A stretch of DNA of 7,786 bases from an uncultured Alphaproteobacteria bacterium (GCA_913044255.1 CAJWOI010000117.1:1-7786); one strand, 5' to 3'. Positions 1 to 6,017 are shown, counted from the first letter of the stretch. The notes: generated by a model not told the origin, from the sequence alone. Made by a program: numbers and translations.

Positions 1-186
1 GATGCCCACGACTGGCAGGATAAGTTGATCGAGAGGCGTCCCCTGGAAGACGCGGGCGATAAGCCAGCCGAGCAACGCCAAACGGGCGATACCAAAAAGG
101 ACCCCTAGGATACCTATGGCGACCGCGCTAAATATGCGCAATCGAACCCCTATCGTATATTTCCATAGTCTTAAGTCGAAATACAT
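1..186 (-). CDS. ABC exporter, N-terminal fragment (transmembrane domain start)
   Basis: This is the first 62 codons of a gene reading leftwards off the window edge. It starts at the ATG complementary to 184-186 and begins MYFDLRLWKYTIGVRLRI. A hydrophobic segment follows at about residues 18-42 (AVAIGILGVLFGIARLALLG), then a short loop (VFQGTPLDQ) and the start of a second hydrophobic stretch (LILPVVGI). A short basic cytoplasmic N-terminus followed by 'GIARLALLGWLI' is how I remember fused permease/ATP-binding ABC exporters of alphaproteobacteria beginning, related to the CydCD-like thiol exporter group. The frame is open over its whole visible length, and an AGGGA ribosome binding site lies 4 bases before the start. 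The nucleotide-binding domain would be outside the window, so the ABC assignment rests on the N-terminal pattern alone. Some other polytopic membrane protein is possible. It is divergent from the cyclophilin-like gene. Confidence 0.6.
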   Translation of the reverse strand, partial: MYFDLRLWKYTIGVRLRIFSAVAIGILGVLFGIARLALLGWLIARVFQGTPLDQLILPVVGI

Positions 187-244
187 TCCATCCCTGCCTG
201 TTGCCTACACTGTACGAAATTTTGTTGATTGCAAAGTATGTGAA

Positions 245-267
245 CTGACCCTTAATCAGCGGGTCAG
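245..267. repeat. Perfect 7-bp inverted repeat between divergent genes
   Basis: CTGACCC (245-251) and GGGTCAG (261-267) are perfect inverted repeats separated by 9 bases. They lie in the 292-base gap between the leftward ABC gene (start at 186) and the rightward cyclophilin-like gene (start at 479). There is no T-run on either side, so a rho-independent terminator is unlikely. An operator or a leader hairpin of the ABC transcript is possible. The remaining gap shows no convincing gene; an open frame across 116-433 overlaps the ABC start on the other strand and has no recognisable domain. Confidence 0.45.
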
Positions 268-409
268 GCTGGTCTTAATTAAACGTGCAGTTGTCGAGAT
301 TGGGATTTCGGCTGAGATATGTTCAAACGGTGGGCGCGTGAGCGTCTGGTTTGTGCCGGTTTATCATCGCTCCCTGCGATTACTTACGGCATTGGTAGTG
401 TTCGTGTCG

Positions 410-424
410 CTCACTGATTGTGAG
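410..424. repeat. 5-bp inverted repeat with nearby TATAAA, upstream of cyclophilin-like gene
   Basis: CTCAC (410-414) and GTGAG (420-424) are a perfect inverted repeat with a 5-base spacer. A TATAAA that could serve as a -10 box follows at 436-441, about 40 bases before the start at 479. No good -35 box sits at the right distance. The arrangement would suit an operator overlapping a promoter, but short palindromes like this also arise by chance. Confidence 0.25.
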
Positions 425-478
425 AGGTCATGAGCTATAAAACCACAATGGACTCTCGGCCAGAAATAGATCTAAATT

Positions 479-859
479 ATGTTTATGTCCGTCGTAACCA
501 TCACTGCTGGCGACATTGCCATCCGGGTTAAAACACTCGATACGCCTACTGCAGTCGCTATCGTCGCCGCTTGTCCCATCATCTCGAGCGCCAATACCTG
601 GGGTGACGAAGTGTATTTTTCCACGCCCGTCAACGTCGCCCGAGAGGCTAATGCCAAGGCGGTGGTGCAAGCGGGAGAACTCGCCTATTGGCCTGACGGA
701 AACGCAATCGCCGTAGGATTCGGGCCGACGCCTATAAGTCGGGGCGAGGAAATTCGTCTTGCGAGCCCATGCAATATTTGGGGTCATGCTCTCGACGACG
801 TTAAGTCCCTCTCGGGTGTAAGAAATGGCGCAAAAGTTACGGTTGAGGTGACCGAGTAA
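479..859 (+). CDS. Cyclophilin-like fold protein (TM1367/DUF369-type)
   Basis: This 126-residue protein matches the small prokaryotic cyclophilin-like family (Pfam Cyclophil_like). Visible family blocks are TWGDEVYFSTPV at about 40-51, GELAYWPDGNAIAVGFGPTP at about 66-85 and EIRLASPCNIWGHA at about 91-104, the last being the usual 'EIR.ASP.N..G' ending. There is no signal peptide or membrane segment, so it should be cytoplasmic. The length is normal for the family. The fold resembles cyclophilin A, but peptidyl-prolyl isomerase activity is not established for the group and I do not assign it. A second in-frame ATG at 485 (MSVVTITAG) is an equally good start; neither has a strong ribosome binding site. 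The gene is convergent with the TRAP operon, whose dctM stops 117 bases away. Proteins of this fold often appear near solute transporters, so a link to the TRAP system is possible but unproven. Confidence 0.75.
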   Translation: MFMSVVTITAGDIAIRVKTLDTPTAVAIVAACPIISSANTWGDEVYFSTPVNVAREANAKAVVQAGELAYWPDGNAIAVGFGPTPISRGEEIRLASPCNIWGHALDDVKSLSGVRNGAKVTVEVTE

Positions 860-975
860 AGTTTGTGTGGCACACGACGTAAGAAACGGAATTTCAGAGG
901 AACCAACGGTTAAATTGGGCGGACCTGTGAAAACATGGCGCGGTCATGGAGTAAGGAAATAATTAGTAACCCATT

Positions 976-2295
976 TCATTTCAAAAAATGGGGCAAGGAA
1001 AGTGTCAGCGAAGGCACCAGAATCAATAGTGCGACGCGAGCCGCGTCAGACGCGAGGAACGGAAGAACCCCCAGAAAAGTGTCCTTAAGGCGGACGCCTG
1101 GGGCCATGGAATTGATTACAAACACATTTAACCCCACGGGCGGTGTGATCAATCCAACTTCCACCACAATCAGTACAATGATGCCAAACCACATTTTCAG
1201 ATCGTCCTCAGGCATCCCGAAGTCCAGCCCAGCGATGATTGGCCAAAACACCGGGACCGTTAAAAGGATCATTGCGAGACTGTCCATTACGCATCCGAGT
1301 GCCAGGTAGATCAGAATAATCAACAAAAGCACGGCCATTGGTGCCATCCCGCTTTCGTTGATCACCTTCACCAATTCCATCGGCATGCGGGACAATCCGA
1401 GAAAGGCATTGAAGAAATCGGCTCCGAGTAGGATCAAGAAAATCATTGCTGTATGAACCGCTGCCTCGGATAGGCATTCAAGGAATCCAGGGAGGCGTAG
1501 TTCGCCGTGCCAGACAGCGATCGCGCAGGTCCCGAATGCGCCGATTGCCGCACCCTCGGTCGGAGTAAAGACGCCTACATAGATGCCGCCAATCACAATG
1601 ATAAAAATCAGGAAAACCGGCCAAGTCCGGAGCATTATCCGCCAACGCCTGGCAACATCCGCACGCTTGCCAACCGGTCCCGACTCTGGGTTAAATCTCA
1701 CATAGATAGAGATCGTCGCAACATAGCCGATGGCGGCGAGAATTCCGGGAACCAGCGCTGCTTGGAACATGGTGACAATGTTCGCTTCCACAGCGATCGC
1801 GAAGATCACCAGGACCACCGAAGGAGGAATTAGAATGCCGAGAGTGCCACCCGCTGCGAGCGCACCAGTTGCGAGCGCCCCGGAATAGTTGTAACGACGC
1901 AACTCCGGTAGAGCGACCTGTGCCATTGTTGCAGCCGTTGCTATGGACGATCCACAAATTGCGCCAAACCCCGCGCAACCGCCAACGGCTGCTATGGCTA
2001 CGCCACCCCGTCTATGTCCCACGAATGTGTTTGCAGCTTCAAAGAGCGCACGGCTTAATCCGCCCTTGCTGGCAAACTGGCTCATCAACAAAAATAATGG
2101 GATCACTGATAAATCGTACGATGCAAACCGCCAGTAGGCCGCCGATTTCGCGTAGTTTAGAAGTGGTTCTAGCCCCGACAGAGCGATGTAGCCGCCCATT
2201 CCTACTGCCAACATGGATACCGCAACGGGGATGCGTACAGTTAGTAGTCCTAAGAGGATGGCGATCCCAAGCAACGCTATCTCGAAGCTACTCAA
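976..2295 (-). CDS. dctM: TRAP transporter large permease subunit (DctM type)
   Basis: This is the large inner-membrane subunit of a tripartite ATP-independent periplasmic transporter, which carries solute by ion symport. Counted from the TTG at 2295 it has 439 residues, the usual size, and about a dozen hydrophobic segments. Family signatures are GFGAICGSSIATAATMAQVA at about 109-128, GILIPPS at 153-159, GVFTPTEGAAIGAFG at about 241-255 and ITPPVGLNVFV at 383-393; the proline pairs and small-residue hairpin regions are typical of DctM. The TTG overlaps the dctQ stop as TTGA and gives the family-like N-terminus (M)SSFEIALLGIAILL. In-frame ATG codons lie further upstream at 2340 (adding 15 residues) and 2463, but those extensions run inside dctQ and do not resemble DctM N-termini. 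It is the last gene of dctP-dctQ-dctM and ends 117 bases from the convergent cyclophilin-like gene. No T-tailed terminator is visible in 860-975. Confidence 0.95.
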   Translation of the reverse strand: MSSFEIALLGIAILLGLLTVRIPVAVSMLAVGMGGYIALSGLEPLLNYAKSAAYWRFASYDLSVIPLFLLMSQFASKGGLSRALFEAANTFVGHRRGGVAIAAVGGCAGFGAICGSSIATAATMAQVALPELRRYNYSGALATGALAAGGTLGILIPPSVVLVIFAIAVEANIVTMFQAALVPGILAAIGYVATISIYVRFNPESGPVGKRADVARRWRIMLRTWPVFLIFIIVIGGIYVGVFTPTEGAAIGAFGTCAIAVWHGELRLPGFLECLSEAAVHTAMIFLILLGADFFNAFLGLSRMPMELVKVINESGMAPMAVLLLIILIYLALGCVMDSLAMILLTVPVFWPIIAGLDFGMPEDDLKMWFGIIVLIVVEVGLITPPVGLNVFVINSMAPGVRLKDTFLGVLPFLASDAARVALLILVPSLTLSLPHFLK

Positions 2296-2852
2296 TGGAG
2301 AATTCTCTTCAAGTCCATGGATGCCGTATAGAGACAACATAGTGCTAACAGCCCCATCGCCAGCACGCCAAACGGGAATGCCCACCAAAGGGGCAGGGCC
2401 AAAATATAAGTTGTTTCGTTGGTCTCGAGGGTTTCCAATCCACCCAACGCCATTCGCCAACACAACATGCTTGCGATTATGGCCAACACGGCCGAGCCAA
2501 TTACATCAAAAAAAATTTGTAGCCGCTTCGGCGTTCTGGATAAAAACAGATCAACTATCACATTGCCGCGGCGCATGTGGCAGTAGGGAAGATAAAGAAA
2601 TACAGCGATCGCGGTTCCCATCCCCACCATTTCAAAATCCCCGAATACTGGAGCGGAGAACAGCCAACGACCCAAGACACTGACTACGACCATGCCGGCT
2701 AATCCAACCATGATGATGCCGCCTAGAAATGCAAAAGCACGTGCACTCAACAAGAGGCTATGACCAATTGGATCGGTCGGACGCGCTACCGGGTCCGTTG
2801 CCTCCGAATTTCCGTGTTCGCGATACATTGTTAAAAGGGCCGGCGTGCCCAC
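2292..2852 (-). CDS. dctQ: TRAP transporter small permease subunit (DctQ type)
   Basis: This is the small membrane subunit of the TRAP transporter, which associates with DctM. The 186 residues contain a polar N-terminal tail of about 37 residues followed by four hydrophobic segments at roughly 38-60, 76-92, 113-135 and 149-176. Family features are the glycine-arginine after the first helix (VVSVLGRWLFSAPVFGDFE, about 55-74) and the loop CHMRRGNVIVDLFL (91-104), matching the 'H..RG.V.VD' pattern of DctQ. The chosen start is the GTG at 2852, with a GGGA element about 5 bases upstream and 19 bases after the dctP stop. An ATG at 2828 would shorten the protein by eight residues but has no ribosome binding site. 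The stop overlaps the likely dctM TTG, which suggests translational coupling. Confidence 0.92.
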   Translation of the reverse strand: MGTPALLTMYREHGNSEATDPVARPTDPIGHSLLLSARAFAFLGGIIMVGLAGMVVVSVLGRWLFSAPVFGDFEMVGMGTAIAVFLYLPYCHMRRGNVIVDLFLSRTPKRLQIFFDVIGSAVLAIIASMLCWRMALGGLETLETNETTYILALPLWWAFPFGVLAMGLLALCCLYTASMDLKRILH

Positions 2853-2871
2853 AACGTCCCACAGGGACGGA

Positions 2872-3924
2872 TCACTTGCTGTACTTCTGTATCAAAGCCC
2901 GCGCTTCGGAAACCAATGCACTCCCATCGATGCCACGTTTCGCAACATCGGCGATCCAACGATCGATCACCGGTTGTTCGACCATTGCTCGGAGTTTTGC
3001 GACTTCTCTGGAGGACATCTTTATCACTTCGCCAGATGCCGCAGCCTTTTTAAGTCCCGGTAACTCAGCGGCCTCCCAGATTTCGCCAAGCCAACGTGCG
3101 ATATGCATTCCAGAATTATCATCAATCACCTGGCGGAGATCAGCCGGTAGAGAATCGTACCTCCCCCTGTTCATGACTATCATAAAGGTTGACGTGTTGA
3201 TCCGACTGAATACTGGATCATCCAGGATGGTGTGATAATCCACCATCTCGTCTACCTTGAGCGGCAGGGTGATTTCGAATGGGATCATCACCGAATCTAC
3301 TATTTTCTTCGACAGCATCTCGGGGATCTTTGGCACCGGAGCGCCAATTGGCGTAGCGCCCATAGCCTCGATCAACCAGGCGCCTGTTCGCGTTGGTGTT
3401 CGGATTTTGGTTCCTTTGAGATCTGACACCGTGCGAATTGGCTCGTGAGAATGGAAGGCTTGCCCTGCATGAACATGCATCGCGATAATTTTGTAATCCT
3501 TGAAGTCTTCGCTATGACGTTCCACGAAGTCGTTAATCGCCATAGTCGTTGCCACAGCACTAGCATGCATGAATGGTAGTTCGAAGACCTCGGTACTGAT
3601 GAAGCGTCCAGGCGTGTACCCCGGCAACGTCCAGGAAATATCGACTATGCCATCTCGGGCTTGGTCGGCCAGTTGCGGCGGCCTTCCTCCGAGTTGCATT
3701 GACGGATAGATTTCCACTTTGATTCGACCATTCGACCCCTCCTCTACCCGTTCCGCCCATGGCACCAGCATATTTTTGTGCGCATGTGCCACCGGTGGCA
3801 ATAGATGATGCAGTTTGAGAGTCACCTCTTGTGCGCCGGCGTCTCCGGGAAGTCCGATTATCATCCCCGCCAGAATGCCGCCTAACATGCATAGTTTGTT
3901 CAACAAAGGTGTGTTCCTCGTCAA
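2872..3924 (-). CDS. dctP: TRAP transporter substrate-binding protein (DctP type)
   Basis: This is the periplasmic binding protein that captures solute for the DctQM permease. It has 350 residues, normal for the family. A signal peptide is visible: a basic start, a hydrophobic core at about 11-26 and a likely cleavage site after GDAGA (residue 31). The mature part starts QEVTLKLHHLLPP, a typical DctP beginning. LKGTKIRTPTRTGAWLIEAM (about 169-188) contains Arg175 at the position where DctP/SiaP proteins hold the substrate carboxylate, followed by GATPIGAPVPKIPEMLSKKI. The PGYTPGRFISTEVFELPFM segment (101-119) suggests the less-studied branch common in alphaproteobacteria rather than the classical C4-dicarboxylate DctP. 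The start is TTG at 3924 (AGGA 7 bases upstream). A second TTG at 3906, with GAGGAA 7 bases upstream, is almost as good and would remove six residues. It is first in the dctPQM operon. The substrate is probably an organic acid but is not determined. Confidence 0.95.
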   Translation of the reverse strand: MTRNTPLLNKLCMLGGILAGMIIGLPGDAGAQEVTLKLHHLLPPVAHAHKNMLVPWAERVEEGSNGRIKVEIYPSMQLGGRPPQLADQARDGIVDISWTLPGYTPGRFISTEVFELPFMHASAVATTMAINDFVERHSEDFKDYKIIAMHVHAGQAFHSHEPIRTVSDLKGTKIRTPTRTGAWLIEAMGATPIGAPVPKIPEMLSKKIVDSVMIPFEITLPLKVDEMVDYHTILDDPVFSRINTSTFMIVMNRGRYDSLPADLRQVIDDNSGMHIARWLGEIWEAAELPGLKKAAASGEVIKMSSREVAKLRAMVEQPVIDRWIADVAKRGIDGSALVSEARALIQKYSK

Positions 3925-3949
3925 TTGGGTATCCTACTCCGCCACTTTA

Positions 3950-3972
3950 ATATACTTAGGTATATAGCATAC
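3950..3972. promoter_or_regulatory. Candidate operator: ATATAC-TTAG-GTATAT palindrome upstream of dctP
   Basis: A perfect 6-bp inverted repeat, ATATAC (3950-3955) and GTATAT (3960-3965) with a 4-base spacer, lies 26-41 bases upstream of the dctP start. A third half-site, GCATAC (3967-3972), forms a second, overlapping inverted repeat with GTAT (GTAT-ATAGC-ATAC). The position is where a dctP promoter should be, in the 278-base gap between dctP and the divergent MetE-like gene. Closely spaced GTATA/TATAC half-sites are typical of operators bound by dimeric GntR-family repressors, which often control TRAP operons. The regulator identity is inference, since no regulator gene is in the window. The AT-rich content also makes part of this compatible with a -10 element. 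Confidence 0.45.
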
Positions 3973-4202
3973 TTGACTTTGTCGAACTGGGAATTGAAGT
4001 TGGTCGTGGCTATATAGGTCGGATTAGATGAGACGGCGATTTACGCTGAGAGCTGACATAGCCAGACACAAACTGCCATCGCACTTTATAGATTGTTCCG
4101 TGTACCTTCTCAGCCAAGTTGCAGTTGGTTTGATGGGATGGCTTAAGAACCATGCCACCTATTGGTGCGCGTCAGTGTTTGTCTAAGGAGTGGGAAACGG
4201 GT

Positions 4203-5315
4203 ATGGGCAAAAAACCACCATTTCGAGCCGAACATGTTGGAAGTTACCTGCGCCCGAAACGACTGGCCGCTGCACGCAAACTTCATAAGGAAGGGTCTCT
4301 TGGAGATGACGAATTGCGCGCGATGGAAGATGCGTGCATTCGCGACGTTGTCACGCGCCAAGAAAATTCCGGCCTGGATGGAATTACCGATGGGGAATTT
4401 CGTCGCACCTTTTTCCACACGGATTTCTTGCAGCGTCTGAGAGGAGTGACTGTAACCACTGGCGCGTTTAACAAGGCCTTTCGGCGAGATGATGGTGCGG
4501 AGGTGGGCTTCCGCCCGCCGACGATGCGGGTTGATGCACCGATTAAGCATTTCGAACCGATTCAAGGGGCGGACTTTTCCTACCTCGCGTCATTGGTGCA
4601 GCGCACTCCAAAGGTCTGTATTCCTGCACCGTCAATGCTTCACTTCCGCGGTGGTCGTGAGGCAATTTCAAGGGAGCACTACCCGAGCCTCGAAGTTTTC
4701 TTCGATGACCTCACCGCTGCCTACCGCGCTGAAATTTCGGACTTGGCAGATCGAGGTTGTCGCTATCTGCAAATAGATGACACCAATCTCGCCTATCTCT
4801 GCGATCCGGCAATTCGTAAACAAACGCTCGAGCGAGGCGACGACCCGGACACGCTCACACGTCTATACTGCCGTTTAGTCAATGCTTCAATCTCCGACCG
4901 GCCCAAGGACATGGTTGCCTCAATCCATCTTTGCCGCGGCAACTTTAAAAGCGCGTGGGTGGCCCAAGGTGGTTATGAGCCAGTCGCCGATATTTTGTTT
5001 AACGAGATGGCAGTAGATGGATTCTTTCTTGAGTATGACGACGAGCGCTCGGGTGATTTTGCACCACTGAAACACCTGCCAAAAGGCAAGACCGTGGTGT
5101 TGGGCTTAATGAGTTCCAAGCATCCTGAGATCGAGACTAGTCACGCGATCAAGCAGCGTATTGAGGAAGCGTCGCGCTTTGTCGATATTGGCCAGTGTGC
5201 TCTGAGCCACCAATGTGGCTTTTCATCCACTGTTCATGGCAACGAGATTTCCGAAGATGATCAATGGCGCAAGATTACCCGTTGTGTGGAGGTGGCCCGC
5301 GAGGTTTGGGGATGA
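4203..5315 (+). CDS. MetE-like (cobalamin-independent methionine synthase family) single-domain protein
   Basis: This 370-residue protein matches the C-terminal catalytic domain of MetE (COG0620), in the short YxjG/YxjH-like form without the MetE N-terminal half. The zinc ligand pattern is complete: His242 and Cys244 in IHLCRGN, Glu277 in FFLEYDD, and Cys338 in SHQCGFSS. Other family blocks are FRAEHVGSYLRP (7-18), GLDGITDGEFRR (58-69), RTPKVCIPAPSMLHFRGG (about 134-151) and LQIDDTNLAYL (about 189-199). In MetE-type enzymes zinc activates a thiol that attacks a methyl group; short homologues may use other methyl donors or thiols, so the substrate is left open. The start is the ATG at 4203 (MGKKPPFRAEHVGS), with AAGGAG at 4185-4190, 12 bases upstream and slightly long. 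The frame is open back to 4152, but that extension does not look like the family. It is divergent from dctP across a 278-base gap, suggesting shared control. No SAM or cobalamin riboswitch was recognised. Confidence 0.88.
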   Translation: MGKKPPFRAEHVGSYLRPKRLAAARKLHKEGSLGDDELRAMEDACIRDVVTRQENSGLDGITDGEFRRTFFHTDFLQRLRGVTVTTGAFNKAFRRDDGAEVGFRPPTMRVDAPIKHFEPIQGADFSYLASLVQRTPKVCIPAPSMLHFRGGREAISREHYPSLEVFFDDLTAAYRAEISDLADRGCRYLQIDDTNLAYLCDPAIRKQTLERGDDPDTLTRLYCRLVNASISDRPKDMVASIHLCRGNFKSAWVAQGGYEPVADILFNEMAVDGFFLEYDDERSGDFAPLKHLPKGKTVVLGLMSSKHPEIETSHAIKQRIEEASRFVDIGQCALSHQCGFSSTVHGNEISEDDQWRKITRCVEVAREVWG

Positions 5316-5347
5316 AGACGAATGGATGAGAGGTGAGCTCGCTTTCT

Positions 5348-5395
5348 GGGCTCATAACCTGAAGGTCGGGGGTTCAAATTTTTCCTCCGGAACCA
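5348..5395 (+). pseudogene. 3' half of an initiator tRNA(Met), decayed
   Basis: From 5348 the sequence reads like the 3' part of an alphaproteobacterial initiator tRNA. It has the anticodon loop CTCATAA (CAT at 5353-5355), then CCTGAAGGTCG, a T-loop TTCAAAT (5373-5379) and an acceptor end finishing GGAACCA with an encoded CCA at 5393-5395. Lengths from the anticodon to CCA fit a tRNA without gaps. It is not a working tRNA: the T-stem is GGGGG against TTTTC, leaving one G-C pair plus G-U pairs, the acceptor 3' strand CTCCGGA has no partner upstream, and the anticodon stem is disrupted on its 5' side. The preceding bases (for example GGTGAGCTCG at 5332-5341) only faintly recall the D-arm. It begins 33 bases after the MetE-like stop. 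A 3' tRNA fragment of this extent is what integration at a tRNA gene leaves behind. Confidence 0.6.
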
Positions 5396-5471
5396 ACCTT
5401 CTTTACGATGTAGAAAAATGACTTGAAATTCTCCCGCGGGTGGTTTCGGGTCATGTTACGGGCGCTGGAAG

Positions 5472-5485
5472 ACCCCACACGGGGT
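5472..5485. repeat. Small GC-rich hairpin in the leader of the Rid gene
   Basis: ACCCC (5472-5476) and GGGGT (5481-5485) form a perfect 5-bp stem with an ACAC loop, in the gap between the tRNA remnant and the Rid-family gene. No T-run follows, so termination is unlikely. A TATGAT (5501-5506) downstream could be a -10 box for the Rid gene, but no matching -35 box is seen. Confidence 0.3.
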
Positions 5486-5541
5486 ATCCCGGCTAATTAA
5501 TATGATTCCTAAATGATTATCTTCTAGAGAGGGCCATTGTT

Positions 5542-5931
5542 ATGACTGAGTTCGTAAATCCTAGAGCCAACCACAAGCCGGTGGGTGCTTATACCCATAG
5601 CGTCAAGGTGCCGCACGGCGCTGAATGGCTGGTTATTTCTGGTCAAATCGGAATGAACGTCAAAGGTCAATTGCAGGTGGGCCCGCGTAAACAGGCAGAG
5701 CAAGTGTTCCGCAACATTCTTACCTGCTTGAAGGAAAACGGGATGGCTAAGAAGCATCTGGTGAAGTTGACCACATTCGTCACTGATCCACGCTATATCG
5801 AAGACTATCGCGCTGCTCGCAAGAAGTTGATCGGCGATACGGTGGTGCCGGCATCCACCCTGTTGGTTGTGGATGGGCTGGCCAGGCCCGACATCGTGAT
5901 CGAGATCGAGGGTCTGGCAGCTAAATCTTAA
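5542..5931 (+). CDS. Rid-family (YjgF/YER057c/UK114) protein lacking the catalytic arginine
   Basis: This is a 129-residue member of the Rid superfamily, whose RidA branch hydrolyses reactive enamine/imine intermediates released by PLP enzymes and which acts as a cytoplasmic trimer. Visible features are the N-terminal GAYTHSVKV, the strand LVISGQIGMN (30-39), QAEQVFRNILTCLKENG (51-67), LVKLTTFVTD (73-82) and the C-terminal DIVIEIEGLAA. The length equals that of E. coli RidA (128). The key difference is at the position of RidA Arg105: E. coli has PAR, whereas this protein has PAS (Pro103-Ala104-Ser105). That places it with the Rid groups lacking the arginine, so enamine deaminase activity should not be assumed. 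The start ATG has GAGAGGG about 9 bases upstream. It may act on an intermediate of the nearby pathway, but it is separated from the MetE-like gene by 226 bases and the tRNA remnant. Confidence 0.9.
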   Translation: MTEFVNPRANHKPVGAYTHSVKVPHGAEWLVISGQIGMNVKGQLQVGPRKQAEQVFRNILTCLKENGMAKKHLVKLTTFVTDPRYIEDYRAARKKLIGDTVVPASTLLVVDGLARPDIVIEIEGLAAKS

Positions 5932-5968
5932 AGCCAAAAACAGGTGCTCAGTCTGAAATGGCTACCGC

Positions 5969-6017
5969 AATAGGTGCTATTCCGCATGTGGTGCGGCGTG
6001 GAAGGTGTCCATGACAC
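5969..6017. repeat. Three consecutive small inverted repeats downstream of the Rid gene
   Basis: Three perfect 5-bp inverted repeats lie in tandem: AATAG/CTATT (5969-5981), CCGCA/TGCGG (5982-5996) and GTGTC/GACAC (6005-6017). AGGTGCT occurs at 5942 and 5972, with a related AGGTGTC at 6003, so a short motif recurs about every 30 bases. No T-run follows any stem, so none is a standard terminator. The rest of 5932-6084 holds no convincing gene. Another short stem, TTGCT/AGCAA, lies at 6063-6075. Confidence 0.3.

Noticed and set aside
116..433. 105-residue plus-strand open frame
   Set aside because: It overlaps the start of the ABC exporter on the opposite strand, has no recognisable domain or ribosome binding site, and runs through the intergenic inverted repeats.
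860..975. Terminator between the convergent cyclophilin-like and dctM genes
   Set aside because: Only GTGTG-G-CACAC (867-877) is palindromic; its one-base centre cannot form a loop without losing pairs, and no T-run follows on either strand.
935..1309. Plus-strand open frame opposite dctM
   Set aside because: It is a shadow of the well-supported minus-strand dctM, whose membrane-protein signatures cover this region.
4040..4080. CTGAGAG near 4047 resembling the CTGAGA core of a TPP riboswitch, upstream of the MetE-like gene
   Set aside because: The other conserved TPP elements (the GGGGTGC-like 5' part and the CTGATCTGGATAATGCCAG-like part) are absent. SAM and SAH riboswitch cores were also not recognised.
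5319..5395. A complete, functional 77-base initiator tRNA
   Set aside because: The length would fit, but the would-be 5' acceptor strand (CGAATGG) does not pair with the 3' strand (CTCCGGA), the T-stem is mostly G-U, and the anticodon stem is disrupted.
5524..5937. Minus-strand open frame opposite the Rid gene
   Set aside because: The plus-strand frame encodes a clear Rid-family protein with a good ribosome binding site; the opposite frame has no recognisable domain.
5942..6017. CRISPR-like array from the roughly 30-base spacing of AGGTGCT
   Set aside because: The repeated unit is only 7 bases, there are three imperfect copies, and no cas gene is nearby.
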